This document shows positions 11,185-23,441 of a stretch of 64,000 nucleotides of DNA, piece after piece; position 1 is the stretch's first letter; every line of letters begins with the position of its first letter. The translations under genes were made by a program, and so were the position numbers. The DNA comes from Juglans regia (Eukaryota > Streptophyta > Magnoliopsida > Fagales > Juglandaceae). The stretch spans positions 12,591,888 through 12,655,887 of the forward strand of contig NC_049902.1 in the NCBI RefSeq assembly GCF_001411555.2, read 5' to 3'. The notes below the pieces were generated by a model. The model worked only from the letters and a program-made list of their open reading frames with translations, was not told the DNA's origin and did not search any database.

Positions 11185-13015
11185 ACATGTGTATGAGTGA
11201 TAAGTAAGGGAACTAAAGTGTATGTATGCATGTTATCATATGTGCCATGCCAAGTCATTACATATTTATCTGTTACATAGAATTTATTCTGTCATGAATT
11301 ATTCATCTGTTACACAAGATATTATGTCACGTATTGCTATACATTGTTATACATTGCAAGTATGTCATGTTAAGTATGCCATTTGTTACATGTATTTCAT
11401 GTCACATAATATTCACTGTCACATGTTACGCCATGTTAAGAAATGTTGTCTGTTATATGGTATGCCAAGTTACAGAATATTGTTTGTTATGTGTACGTCA
11501 TGTTATGAAATGTTGTTTGTTATATTTATGTCTTAAAGTATGTCATGTCTGTCGTCTTACGTTCATGTCACGTTATGCTACGTCAGGACTTCTGTCTTTT
11601 ATGTCACGTTCATGTTACGTCACGTTACGAAATGTTATGTATGCCAGTTAAGTTATTCATGTCCGACCCTAAGCGCTAGGATGGGATAATATCCTAGTGG
11701 AACTCCTTTGTTCACGCTGGAGTGTCTAAATAGGTGTTAAATTCCTTGGGTTGACGAAGTACAGTCAACATGTTGCAAATGGGGCCTAATTAACTAGTCA
11801 CCGAAGCGTGCCAGACACTAACGCCGATGGTGCCATACATTATGTTACGTGTGTCCACAGTAAGTGCGACACAAACAAATAAGTCATGGGGCCACAACAT
11901 CTGTGGAGCATACATTACGTGAGACACAACAATTGTGACACGTAGAATATGTGGGGCCACAACAACTGTGGAGTACGTATTAACGCACTCACAACTAGTA
12001 TAGAAACCTGTGATGTGATGCGGTAATCGACAAGGACACACGGCTCAAGGGGACCTATGTAGCACCCATATGGTCACTTTAATAATTAAGTCTATTGAAT
12101 AAGATTCCAAGTTCAAGTCATGTTTCACGTTATGTTATGTTCAAGTTTACATTCATGCAATCATGGTAATCCTATGAGACAAGAATATGTTTCAAGTTCA
12201 TGTTATGTTATGTTCACGTTTACGTTATGTTCCAAGTTCACATTTATGTTATATCATGCTCAGGTTTATGTTATGTTTCAATTTCATGTTCAAATTATGC
12301 ATGTTCACGTTCATATTATGTTTCAAGTCCATGTTATGTTCCAAGTTCACGTTCATGCTATATTTCAAGTCCATGTTATGTTTCAAGTCACGTTCATGCT
12401 AAGCTTCAATTTCAGTTTAAGTTATGCCAGTTATGTTATGTTGTATGTCAAGTTATGCTATGATTACTTATGATTTGATTATGCATTTATACTTTTACTG
12501 CCATGCATGCATCATTAACCTGTGTGGAAGTTTCCTGTTAACTTGTTGAGATTTGTAATCAAATCTCACTGTGGTAGTCCCAACTACCATTCCCCCCGAA
12601 TGGTAGATTTTGTTACAGGATCTGAAGGAGAATCGAGAATCGACCAACTGGAAATGATCGACTAAACAATGATGTGACGTAGATGGTAGTACAGCAATTA
12701 CCTCATTACTACTTGTATTTGTGGTGTTCAATCTCCAACACTCTTTTGATCACAACCATTTTGGACTAGTGTTGTGATCTCAGTTGTTTAGTACGTCATT
12801 ATGTATGAAGTATGTTTTAAGTATTTGGGATATTTCGGTTTGGTGCATAGTATTGCTAAAGAAAAAAATTATCCCCTGCGAATATTGCATAATGCTATAT
12901 GCATGTTAGGAATATTGCATCTTATATGTCATGAACGGAGGCAAGTAACCTTGTGTTGCATGTCTCGACGCTTCAAATGTCTGTCCAATACCAAGCGGAA
13001 TTTGGGGGCGTCACA
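11185..13015 (+). mobile_element. LTR 'G' (Ty3/gypsy-type), 5' end unclear
   Basis: It ends GGGGGCGTCACA at 13015, a typical LTR 3' end. The middle (GCTAGGATGGGATAATATCCTAG at about 11690, then the GTTGACGAAGTACAGTCAAC block) matches, in reverse, the stretch near 14870-14940 of LTR H, so G and H are one family. A hairpin (12572-12589) and an AG-led 12-codon frame (12619-12657) sit before the end. The left boundary is not defined, because the sequence passes directly out of LTR A at 11184. Several frames stay open only because the repeats are low in complexity. Confidence 0.6.
12120..12470 (+). repeat. Low-complexity ATGTT/CAAGTTCA repeats
   Basis: This segment is built of variations on TTATGTTCAAGTTCATG and CCATGTTATGTTTCAAG, imperfect in unit and spacing. 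A poorer version lies at 11230-11660. The repeats keep three frames open at once, so the ORFs here carry no information. Confidence 0.7.
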
Positions 13016-13190
13016 GTAATGGATGAGAAGAAACTATGTCAGCAAGCGTACTGACTGTGACAGACAAGGACCCAGAAGCCGCCATCGTGGCCAAGCGGCG
13101 GCCAAAAAACACCAACCCTAGCAAAACGACAAAAGACCTAGAGAGAAAAATGTTCTTCTATTTCTTCCCTTTGAAGCCTAAGGGGATTGT
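13016..13190 (-). pseudogene. Possible LINE ORF1 5' end
   Basis: The segment CGGCCAAAAAACACCAACCC resembles the leader/start of LINE-1 ORF1 near 5965-5990 (CCGCCAAAAAAGGGCAACCC). On the minus strand it gives a short frame starting MAASGSLSVTVSTLADIV. The rest of the LINE is missing, cut by LTR G at 13015. Confidence 0.35.
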
Positions 13191-14453
13191 GATGATCGGT
13201 TGATAAACTCTAATAAAATAAACAAATGAGTTGAACACGAGTTTGAGTAGCTCGAGCTTGAGTTAATTCTTTTAATTAATTTTAACTAACACAAAACTAT
13301 AGAATGAATGAACTTAAGTAATTAAACTTAAAGGGAATATAACAAAAACTTTCCACAAACACTAAACTACAGAATGAAATTCAGCACATTCTGCTGCATT
13401 TAAGCGAATGTCTGTTAGAGAAAGAGAGAAAAAAATCGAGTTTTTTCTATTGATCAAGTTAGACTATTACCCATGCAGGAGGTGATGTAACAAAATATGC
13501 TTCCAAAATAAAACCTATGACTTGGACAAGAGACCGAAAAAAGATTTTGGATTATTTAGAGAATATAAACACTAGAGTAGCAAAGAGTCAAAGACTTACA
13601 AAGTGAGGGTTTGGAGTGTTTGTTTCTTTTCAATAGAAGTTTGGATCTCGAACAGAAATGCACATGAAGAGGAAGAAGAAAAAAGAAGATGAAGCAGAAA
13701 CTGAAAGTGAAGGGCGTCATCCTATGTTTGGGAAGGAAGAGAAAAAATAATGTCATTAGTAAATCCGAAGCAAAACTAGAAATTGGGAAAAGTTGAAAGC
13801 CTTGTGGTGGGAAGTTGGGAGCTCATGTAAATAGTGTTAAAGTCATGTGATACATATTGGGAAGTGAAGTCTTGGATTGAGCACTAATATTGACCTACAT
13901 AAAGAATGCCTAGTATAAATAATTATTGATCATGATTTTAAAAATTGCATAATAAAGTTACTAATTATGTTAAATATGGTCAAATAATCAAAACAAAATT
14001 TGATAAGAGAGTGGTGTAATCAAATGAGAGTTGCTTACTCTTTATATAACATTTGACTGAAGAATTCTTTTGTGAACTCAATTCATTATTATACTCAACC
14101 CTATTCTTTCGTAACCTAGTTATATATAAAGTAACAAAGTTTATAATTTATACAAAGTATCTAAAATAATACATATAACACATTAAAAAATATACAATAA
14201 AAGAATAAATGTAAGAATATATATAGACATATTACGAGTCTTACGAGTCCAAAATGAGCTGAGCCGAGTTTATATGAGTTCTACTCATGAGTTAAAATTG
14301 AGTCGAGTCAAGATTATTGAGTTTGACTCGTTTAGTATTCCAACGAATATTAATGGTCACGAACAACTCATTTATTAAATGAACCGAATTTGAACCGAAT
14401 ATATACGAGCCGAGCTCAAATTGTTCACGAGCGACTCTATTCGTTTGCAACCC
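13191..14453. mobile_element. Non-autonomous DNA element, unclassified
   Basis: Both flanks have the repetitive 'gagtcgagtttgagctcgag' wording common in plant non-autonomous hAT-like elements: near 13230-13270 and, denser, 14230-14450, ending GCAACCCTAG at 14453. The centre (13330-14150) is AT-rich with no recognisable protein. I did not find a clean inverted repeat or target duplication, so the left edge is approximate. It truncates LTR H on the right. Confidence 0.4.
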
Positions 14454-17400
14454 TAGATATGCATGGTAGATGATAAACATGAGATGTATGCATGATATGC
14501 ATAAAACTATATTGCCTTTCATCAAGATTCCTTAACATCTTTCAGGAAACATTGATGCACATTTTCTTATAGAGAACATTTATTTTTTTAAAACATATTT
14601 TTTGTTATTAGAGCCATGATGACATACATAATGTATCATCATAGTTCCTCATTTGCATTGTGAATACCTGCCAGTGACTGTAACACAACTCAAGTTAAGA
14701 CTACGTCATCAGAGCTGGGTAGATATATTTTTCAATGCATTGATATTATACATTTCATCATCATAACATTTGCACCCACAAGCATTAGATGTCATACACG
14801 ACTTCACTTCAGGATTCTTTACAAAGAATCCATTCGATGCCAGTTGACTGCTCATTGTCAACCTAGGGGTTACCACTCAATTTTTACTCACTCCAGAGTG
14901 GACAGAGAAACTCAACTAGGATATTCTCTCATCCTAGCATTGGGTCATGATAAAACATTTTCATGCTATGCTTCATGACAAAATAATTCATAACACGTGT
15001 TTATTTCGTAATATGTAGTGTCCTTCATGCTTAAAAAGACATATTTTCATGTACCATGCTAAAAAAATATTTTTTCATGCTTTGTGCAAAAGTAACATAA
15101 CACATGTCATATATGCAAGTAGCTAAATGCTTAATGATGTATCATATGAAATTTCATAATCCAAATGACATTTATAACATGAATGTGGTGTTTATACAAG
15201 AATTATAGATAAATTATCTAAGAGTAAGTTAGAAGCTAACTTACAAACTTCTTGAGTTCTAAAAGTCTTCGTGGCTGAAATAAAACACGTACTAGAGTTA
15301 GGATTCATGAAATTAATAAAATAAAATCAGTATTTACAAAATTTCTCCTTAGATTTCCCAAAATTGCTATTTGGACCCTAAACTTAAAGTATTTGCATTG
15401 TGGCTCCAAATTCCACCAAATTGCACAAACCTCATATAATCCATTTTCTTATTCCATATAGCTTAATTTACACTATATGTGATTTTAAGCGTATAATCTC
15501 CATGAACTCTTTACAACCAATCATTGAATATGAACTTATTAACATGCTAATAACTTATAGATAAGCCATATGGAATCATATCAACGTCCATGTCATAATC
15601 AAAACATCATGAAATCACCAAAACCGAGTTCTTAGCATGATGTATCTAACTTCTCTTTAACATATAAACTCATATAGCTCTAAAGCATCATACATTCTAA
15701 CTCTTAAGATTACGATAATAGACTTCTAGATGATTATAACATATGCCTTGGGAAACTTAATTATGATATCACAAAATAACCTCCAAACAAGTCAAAACCA
15801 AAACATTCTAGATGCTCAACCCAAGATATAGATTTATAAACCTTTAATGACATGTTGTTTTCCTCAAATAGAAACCTTCAATTAATTAAACAAGACATTA
15901 GCTAAGTGACAATATCATATCAAGATATGTCATGGCTAAAGTTTCACATCAAAACAATTTATGCATGAAGAACTCTAAATTTAAATTGAAACATGCTTCC
16001 CAAATATTAAACTCATATAACTCAATCCAAATCTCATTATCATACCATAAATCAAAGCCTACCATGTGATTCTAACTTCCAATAAAGAGATATGGTAGAG
16101 TTACTCACCAATCTATGGCTTATGGAGCTCTCAAGACCAAACTCATTCCAAAGACTTCACTCTCACCTCTCGGTTGCACTCTCCTCACACTATGGTTGTT
16201 TTTGCTCTCAAGGAAGCTAAGGAATGCTTGAGAATGGTGTGGGAGGAAGTGAGGGAAGGGGAGTGATATTTATAGAGTTTGAGTGAGGAAGCAAGAGGTG
16301 TAAGTGGGTGAAGTGTTGCACGGTTTGGTTGAAGTGAATTGAAGGTGATTGGTGTTGGCTTTCAGTGGAGTGCATGCTTGTGTTTCTAGACCTGCATGGT
16401 AAAATCCATGACACTATTGACTCATGGACAAGGACCAAAGGAAGGTGATAAGTATAGGAGATAAGTGGTTTTAGAAGTTGGGACAAAAAACAAATGATTT
16501 CCCAAGAGAAACTAAGTGTAGGCCGGCGGTTTTGGTCTCCAAACCTGATTTTGTTCTTGTCCTATCCTCGTGGCAAGTTCTTGGTCTCTATTCTATATTG
16601 TTTGAGTGGATTTTCTAGAGGAGTATAGAGGCATTAATGTTGGACACTTGGTGTTTGTTGTGCAGCAAAAGAAAGTGGGTTGAATGCGGAAGGGTTCAAC
16701 CTAGAGTTTTGCACACGGTTTCCTTCTGAAGTGTCCATAGGTTTTTATCATTACTACGGTTAGTTCTTAGGGTATCATGAGTGTGATTTGATGATATGTT
16801 TCAAGACCAAAATTTGGTGCTATAGGTGTGTGAAGAGGGCTAGAGTTTTTGCAGAAAAATTTAGAAAAACAAGGGTGCAGTTCAGCTGAGCCAAGTTCGA
16901 TTTCCAAGATTAAATAGTTTGGTTTTTGGAGTGATTATGGGAGCTTCTCTTGGCTTCATCTTAGGCTTGAATTTTTGAGATCTAGGTAGCATGATAGTGG
17001 GTTAATCAATTGCAGAAAATTAATTGATGTGGTGGTTGAAAGAACAAGGTTTTGTTGGCTTGTTCTTGGAGTGCATCACTTTGCACCTAGTGCATCAAAA
17101 TGGTGGGTTTTCTTGGCATTGACATGCCTTCCCAAATCATGACATGAGTTGTGATATATCTACTATTCTAGAGCTATGGAAGATTGATCCAATACAAATG
17201 AAGAAGACAAACTTCAGAAAAAATGGAGAGAAAAGCTAGAAGAAATCGGCATGCATGGTGTCAAAGTTACTATTCTATGGCAGGATGAAGGGTTTTGGGA
17301 ATGTAAGCTTGAAGTCATGATGGAGGGCTGACCATGGTAAAAAAAATAACCCTAGGGGCGTGTGGGAGGTTTGCAAGAGAAGGAAAACTATTTGCTAGGT

Positions 17401-18003
17401 GGTGGTATTTTACTATTTGCATAGTGATGAGAATCCTAGGCTTATTCTCCAAGTGTTGCAAGCCCATTGGGCACTAAATTTCTATTTGTGCTAGACCTTA
17501 ATGTGGGCCTCAAAATGGGCCTTCCCTTGGGCCTCATGTTCAATTTTTGTTGGGCATTTCCATGGACCTCAATAGCTTACTAAGTTGGGCCTTAGTCTTG
17601 GGCCTCACATTGGACCTTGTCTTGAACCTTTGTTTGGCCTTCATCTTTTCAAGTTTGGACCCTCACTTTAACCAACTCTTGGACCTTATTCAAATCCATC
17701 TAACTTCCATTGCTTGCTATGAACCAAATACCAATCCCATTAAGGTTGCAAGTCTTCTTCATGCCACCAGTCATCCTATTATTAGCCTCTTGGAAACCTA
17801 TTTTCATAAAATAAATTCATTGCTCTAGAAATCTCTAAAAATCCAAATTAAAGCAATGGTGGAGGTCATTTTGCCAAATTATGAACCAAAAGCTCTCTTT
17901 TCCCTAAAGGCCATAACTTCCACTTAGCCAAAGTCATGGGTTATTTTTCTCAACTTCTCAGTATTTGACAATGTTACTACGTAGTCTTGAGTGGGGTGTT
18001 ACA
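14454..18003 (-). mobile_element. LTR 'H' (about 3.5 kb, 3' end lost)
   Basis: Read on the minus strand it starts TGTAACACCCCACTC at 18003, a classic plant gypsy LTR start. It passes a donor-like ATTGGTGAGTAAC near 16110 and reaches the block shared with LTR G near 14940-14870. Homology to G gives orientation and family. Its 3' end is missing at 14453. I see no coding domain. The short frames at 16217-16486 and 17547-17828 have no recognisable features. Confidence 0.6.
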
Positions 18004-19195
18004 ATATTTACAAATATCTTTAGTTCGCATTTTTTGAGATTTGAATGCATTTTTTCTGTGAAATCTTTGTGTGAGTATCTATATCTCTATGTGAGTAAGT
18101 GTATAGTGCACCGATCATCATGGGATGGGACAAAGAATTCTCCAAACCATTCTTGTGAGGCATAGCCATGAGATTCATGCATGTAGAGAGAGTCTCTGTG
18201 AATGATTGGGGTGGGGCGGTATCGTGTCGGCCTCACCTTATAGTAGGGATGAAACATCCTCTAAAACGGTTCACGTGTTGGTGTCTTCGAGTTGATTGGC
18301 CAAGTAGATATTTTCCCGATGCAACATATATATCTCTAGGTGGGAGCCGACCTGCATTGGGGTACAGGCGAGTTGACTTGCACCATGTTTGTTGGGTGGG
18401 AGAGATTATGGGATTTCGAATGGTGAAGTGACTCATCCCATATCCCATGTTGACCCATCAGGCAACGTATGTCTATCTGATGAATATCTATGTGATGACT
18501 GTAAGCTATTGTGTGACTGGTGTTACGAGTTTTACATGCTTTAGAAGAGGGTGATTCCTCTCCTCTGTATGTAGGTATTAAGCTTTGCAACAAAGGATAA
18601 TTCCTTAGAGGGTGATTCCTTAGCATGCTTATATAAATATCTTTTACCGGGAGTGTGATTCCTCGCCATGCACTACTACATGCATTCGCCCTTCTTTTTA
18701 CTACATTGAAATGTTCATTGCATATTCATGAGCAATGTTTCTCATTTGCGGTTTTATCATAGCTGCATAACTTGTCTATGGTTTCAGCATCGGAACCATC
18801 CACTTTCATGCATAGGTAGACTCAAAAGTAATACCCGAGGAGGAAGAGCCAGCCCAGCCCAAACAATAGGCAAGTAGACCCGATTCTTGTTATAGGATTG
18901 GTCGGTCGTGGAAGCTATATTTGTAACTGCTAGGTAGCCGACCTTATGTGTTCGGTGAGCCTTGTTTGGGACATATGTTAGAAAAGTTGGTTATGTGTTT
19001 AAGTAGTTAAGGAATGAAGTGACACTGTGGATATTGTGAGAATGAACTTATGGTTTCTTTTAGATTTCTGGTACTATATTGTTTAGCTTTCAGACTAAAC
19101 CATTATTTTTCCTCTACAAATTGCTTAACTTTTCCTTATACGTGCACATTCTAGCGAATGTTGCATGCCTATCCCAACTTAAACCTTGGTTGTTA
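18004..19195 (+). mobile_element. LTR fragment 'R'
   Basis: This is LTR-type sequence without domains. It has a hairpin at 18778-18799 (ATGGTTTC/GGAACCAT around AGCATC) and then the frame at 18828-18869 reading VIPEEEEPAQPKQ and stop, the same hairpin-plus-acidic-frame layout as the other LTRs. Loose repeats of GAGGGTGATTCCT occur at 18546-18670. It ends near CTTGGTTGTTAC (about 19195), after which LINE sequence begins. The left part was cut by the insertion of H at 18003. Confidence 0.5.
18828..18869 (+). other. LTR R acidic mini-frame
   Basis: VIPEEEEPAQPKQ followed by TAG, 29 bases after a hairpin with an 8-bp stem. Four consecutive Glu match the acidic character of the mini-frames in E, C and F. 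Confidence 0.4.
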
Positions 19196-19199
19196 CCTT

Positions 19200-19856
19200 G
19201 GGGTTGGCACCCTTCGCACCACTGATCTCGCCAAGTCTTTTACGAGGAATGAGGATTCAAAATGTTGGACTAATTGGGGGGTTGGTGCTCGAATGAAGTG
19301 AGAAGTGTGCATGATATGGGATTGTTGAAAAATATTAGGAATGGTTGGGGGCTTTTTTAGTCGTGTTAGATTTGTGGTGGGTGAGGAATCCAAGCTCAAA
19401 TTTTGTATGACATTTGGAGTGGTGACATGTCCCTCTAGATTGCATTTTGTTCCCTTTTCCAATTGCTTTAAACCAAGAGGTTTTGGTGGGGGATCTTTTT
19501 GATATCCCTAGTGGCTCCTCATAGTGGAATGTCCGTTTTATTAGACTTTCCCATGATTTTGAATTGGATAATATTTTTGCATTTTCTAGCTTGTCGTATG
19601 CCACAAGCAATGGTAGTGGTGTGGTGGATGGTATGACTTGGACTCACACTGGGAGCAAGAAGTTCACGATTCGATTGTTGTACAATGTTATGTCTTATTA
19701 TATCCCCAATCCTTTTCCTTGGAAATTGGAGGTGTAAGGTGCTTCCCAAGGGGCTTTCTTTGGTTGGACGTTTTCACATAGGGAGATTTTGATTGTGGAC
19801 AACTTGAGAAAGTGTGGATTGATGTTATAGATTGGTGCTATGATGCCAGGCCAGAA
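19200..19856 (+). pseudogene. LINE 'N' ORF2 zf-RVT region, left part
   Basis: Read in more than one plus frame, this stretch shows VRFVVGEESKLKF, FDIPSGSSQWNV, SHDFELDNIFAFSSL, DGMTWTHTGSKKFTIR and FFGWTFSHREILIVDNLRK. These are the RT-to-zf-RVT linker and zinc-binding region of L1 ORF2. Frameshifts and stops are frequent. The chain stops at PGQ/RPE (about 19856) and resumes at 20550. Confidence 0.75.
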
Positions 19857-20549
19857 TAGAAGATTATTCTGATGACTAATTAAACAACGGAAGCTAGAGA
19901 TTGAGATTGAGAAAAATCGCAAACAAAGAGAAACTCTAAGATTAGGGTCTTACTATCAAATAAATCAATGATATTCTTCTAAAGCCCACAAGCCGGGCTT
20001 AAATAGCTAACAAAAATTGTAAAATTATAATTAAGGTCAAACAATAGAATACGAAATAAGACAACCATGTTAAAATCTAGCATAAAAATTCGAAATCAAA
20101 TTGTCACCAAAGATAAACATTACCATAAAATAAAATTGACCAAAAATGGAAGAATTAACAAAAAGTGAGGATTTGGAAGGAAAAATGGCTTATTTTGTGG
20201 TCGACAAGGGATCCACCAGGCAAAGCATGGTGACCACGACATGCTCGTTGAAGAAAGCTTTCTTGATTGGGGTCATATGCACGATTCTGATACCTGTAGC
20301 CAAAGTTATAGTTAAAATATTGATGTTGCCACTTCTCCTCGCCCAACCGAGAAATAAATCGTTACTTGCCCAAATCCCACCCAAATCTTCCGCTTCTCTC
20401 CCAAATCCTAGGAATACTCATCTCTTCCTGTCGGTTTTGCACTGGTCTACCTTCTTGAAGTAGTCTAGTGCTTTTAACATTGAATCTGTCAACTGAGTCT
20501 CATCGAACTCGGATCCCCCTGCATCATGGTACTTGTGCAAGCAAAGTGA
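19857..20549. mobile_element. 693-bp insertion in LINE N, type unknown
   Basis: The LINE reading frame breaks after CCAGAA (19851-19856) and continues from GAATCTGTAAAT at 20550, so the sequence between is an insertion. It is AT-rich on the left and holds ORF-like but unrecognised sequence on the right (20146-20463). No terminal inverted repeat or clear target duplication is visible. A Copia-type LTR or part of one is possible. Confidence 0.45.
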
Positions 20550-20944
20550 TGAATCTGTAAATAATTTATATCTCATTGTAAGGTGGTGAGGGTCTTATGG
20601 GATGAAGATTTTAATGGGCCGGGGTTAGTATTGCTTGGGTGGTGTCTTGGAGGGAGAGATCTTTAGGGTAATTCTCAAATTGCTGCCTTGTGGAAAATGA
20701 CTTCCTTTATGCCTTATATGGTGCATCTCTTTGAAGTCTGGGAATGATCTTCAGAAGAACTTGGATATTTCATTCTTCATCACTTGTTTTTATGGGTCTC
20801 CGTATTGTCTTTAATAGGGCTAGATTTTGTGATTTTCTTGTATTCATATCTAGCTCATAATTTATAATTAGGTACTCTCCTTTGTATACTTCTTATATAC
20901 TTGGGTTTTGTTTATATTTATTGGATTCAAAACAAAAAGAAAAC
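20550..20944 (+). pseudogene. LINE 'N' ORF2 tail and A-rich 3' end
   Basis: ESVNNLYL continues the LINE frame. It is followed by pieces such as VVRVLWDE, SQIAALWKM and EELGYF with FLWVSVLSLIGLDF, the Trp-rich plant L1 C-terminus. The end is A-rich (AAAACAAAAAGAAAA at about 20930-20944), consistent with a LINE tail. No RNase H is seen, as in one group of plant L1s. Confidence 0.65.
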
Positions 20945-20954
20945 CAGTGGTTTA

Positions 20955-21102
20955 CATTGGATTAGCTCAGATCAAATAGGGAAGTCAAAAGTGTTAGTGG
21001 ACTTGGTTTCCGAGACTTAAAAAGAGTGTTTTGACAAAGCCTTGCTAGCTAAGACAATGTTGGATATTATTACAGCACCATGATTCTTTATCTCGTTAGC
21101 TC
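20955..21102 (+). pseudogene. LINE 'O' fragment, split by LTR E (left)
   Basis: LHWISSDQIGKSK and GLGFRDLKRVF, then KALLAK, are the conserved RT-connection motif of plant LINEs, in two shifted frames. The copy continues past LTR E from 23341. Target duplication AGCTC at 21098-21102. Confidence 0.65.
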
Positions 21103-22216
21103 TGTAACACCCCGTATTTTAGTGTATTTTTACTGAAGGAATTATTTTTATGGATTCAAAATTTATTCTCTTATTTTAAAATTATTGGATTTTTAAGTGG
21201 GTTATTTTTAGGATTTTTAATTTGGTGAAAATTATTTTTATGTGCTTTCTTAATATTTATTTATTGTTATGCATTTAAATTGCTTTTAATATTTATTTAA
21301 TTATTGTGAGATTTAATTATTTCAAATTTGACTTTACCATTACGTTTAAATTATTTTATTTAATTTGTGGTTTTAAAATCGTTTCCGTTGGATCATTTTC
21401 GTGACCCAAGTTATGAGGATTGGACCTCATTTCTTTTCCTCTCTTTTTCTTTCCTCTCCTTTTCTTTTCCTTCTTTTTTCTTTTTCTCCTTATTTCCTTC
21501 AGTCTTCTTTCTTTCCCGCGCGACCCAACTCTCTTCTCTCTCCCCGTGCGACTTCGGCCTCCACCCCAGCCCGCCGCCATCGAGCCGCCGTGGTCGACAC
21601 CGCCCTCTCCATTCGGTTCCCCTGCCGCCGGCGACCTTACCCTACCAACCTCACTTCCATCCGAGCCACCGTTAGCCCCCACGAGACCCTCGAAGCCGCG
21701 GCACTCTTTCCGCCGTTGCGCCGCCGTCGCACCACCATTGGCCACCATCTTCCTACCACTTTATCCCCGACCTCTTGGCAACCCTTTGGACCCAACCCCG
21801 GCTCCGATCCGTCACCGGTGAAGCCCCACCAAGTCCATTTCCGATTTGTACGTTTTTGGCCTTAAACCACCATTTGCGCCGTCATCCACGGCAAACCACC
21901 ACCACCATTGGCTTCACCGACCTCTCTAGGCCCTACCCTATCATTTTGGGGTCTTCGTTTGTCTCCGTTGAAAAGTGGGTATTTGTGACCCACGGCCACA
22001 GTGTATTTTACACTGTGGTGTTGCTCAGACGTCGCCTTTTTCAGCTTCGTGATCCTCCGGAAATTATCATATAGCGCTGTAAGTATTTCTCCAAAGTATT
22101 CTCATGAATTTTATGTATTTTTGCACTAACGCATTTCACTGTATTTTTTGGCATGCCGGACTGAGTCCGAGGAGTACGGGGGTCGGATGGATTTGTGATT
22201 GGAGTTGTTGGTTTAA

Positions 22217-22268
22217 TTGGATTGGATTGGATTGGATTGGTTATTGGTTATTGGTTATTGGTTATTGA
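22217..22268 (+). repeat. Pentamer and heptamer microsatellites
   Basis: About five ATTGG units pass into four TTATTGG units inside LTR E. Confidence 0.85.
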
Positions 22269-22591
22269 TGGATTTTGGATTGGTTGGTTCATGTACATTT
22301 CATGGTTCCATGCATGATCATGTTTGTAAAGGAAAACTGGGTTTTCGTGTATTGCATTCATGTTCATGTGTTTATGAAAACTGGGTTTTCATGTGAATGA
22401 TTTGTTGGGTGCGTGTGTATCATGAACCCCAAGCCGAGATGGGGCATTATCTCGGTGGAGCTCCTCTGGTTACTCGGGAGCGGAATAAATTGAGTAACGT
22501 CCCCTGGATTGTCGCTGGGTGACAATGGGATCGGACGAGAGATTCGTGCCGACTCCGTGGTCCTTCTGCTGGCGGGGACTAGAGGATGTCT

Positions 22592-22684
22592 GGCCATGTA
22601 CGCGCTGGGCGCGGAACTGGGCATCGCTCGTTGCGTAGTGAGTGCTCGGCCATGTACGCGCTGGGCGCGGAACTGGGCATCGCT
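22592..22684 (+). repeat. 56-bp-spaced tandem duplication in LTR E
   Basis: A 37-base GC-rich segment beginning GGCCATGTACGCGCTGGGCG occurs at 22592-22628 and again, identical, at 22648-22684. It is a local duplication within the LTR. Confidence 0.9.
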
Positions 22685-23002
22685 ACGAAGCCAGGACGTG
22701 CGGATGGTCCCTAGGGGAGGCCATGGTGCATAGGGTATTGACGGATTAAATGGACTATTTTCTGGGAAAATAGTGTGAGTTGGATTTTGTGTAAATCATT
22801 TTCTGGGAAAATGTTTTACGGATTATTTTTGGGCCAAATGAGATTTTTGGCGTGTGTTGGAAAATTATCATTTTCGGGGAAAATGATGTTTTGAGGAAAA
22901 ATGCATATTTCATCACATGTATGTTAGTTGTATTAAATGCATTTTATTCCTGAGATTATTTTTGGGTTATACTTACCTGCGGTACCATTCTGTGGTAACG
23001 CA

Positions 23003-23062
23003 GATTTTGATGCAGATGAGGAGGAGGGTGAGCCTGAGGAGACGGCTCCGCCCGAGGAGTGA
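23003..23062 (+). other. LTR E acidic mini-frame (19 codons)
   Basis: After CAG, the frame reads DFDADEEEGEPEETAPPEE and TGA: 11 of 19 residues are acidic. The hairpin CTGCGGTACCA / TGGTAACGCAG (22977-23003) ends exactly at the AG. If LTR transcripts are spliced, this would be a terminal exon; the donor at 22079 is the obvious partner. That is inference. Confidence 0.45.
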
Positions 23063-23340
23063 TTTGGGATCACTAGCTTGTTATTTTATTTTACCCTCTT
23101 GTATTTTCGGGACATGTGTTAACTTTATTTTTGGATGACTGTATAACTGCTTTTAAAACTTTACTGATGTTTAGTTTGTATTTAAATTCTGGTACTTAGT
23201 TGACTAATCCGCTGCGTTGTTATTGTACATGTCGCTTGTACACACACTTGGGCACGTTTCGTTGGGATGTGTGACCGTGTTGTCATCATCCTGGCGTCTC
23301 GATTCCCGTGTTTCCTTACATGGGAGTCGGGGGCGCCACA

Positions 23341-23441
23341 AGCTCTATCTGGCAAAAGCTGGCTTTAAGTCTATCTAGGCATAGTGTGCATATAAAAGAG
23401 TACCCTTTTTATGTATGTTATTCAATCCATTGCGGGAGATT
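23341..23441 (+). pseudogene. LINE 'O' fragment, right of LTR E
   Basis: Continuation of the LINE RT-connection reading after the AGCTC duplication (SSIWQKLALSLSRHS). It is cut at 23442 by the insertion of LINE M. Confidence 0.5.

Larger units (their letters stand above)
21103..23340 (+). mobile_element. Solo LTR 'E' (2.24 kb)
   Basis: Starts TGTAACACCCCG, ends GGGGGCGCCACA, and is flanked by perfect 5-bp repeats AGCTC (21098-21102 and 23341-23345). No internal domain follows, so it is a solo LTR left by LTR-LTR recombination. Between 21500 and 22080 it is GC-rich with Pro/Arg-rich open frames and a pyrimidine tract (21420-21500). A donor-like GTAAGTAT follows at 22079. A 27-base hairpin (22977-23003) runs into CAG and an acidic 19-codon frame. 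Its start matches that of E2 (49634): both share CCCCGTATTTTAGTGTAT. Confidence 0.92.

Noticed and set aside
12120..12473. ORF of 117 codons plus two shifted ORFs
   Set aside because: Low-complexity ATGTT/TTCAAG repeats leave all plus frames open; the Met/Val/Phe-rich peptides are artefacts.
14681..14720. LTR-start-like TGTAACACAACTC in plus orientation
   Set aside because: It sits inside LTR H, which is read on the minus strand by homology to G; no matching end or duplication.
21356..21865. Three long overlapping ORFs on both strands (102-154 codons)
   Set aside because: They come from a GC- and pyrimidine-rich part of LTR E where several frames stay open at once; no domain, and the LTR context explains them.
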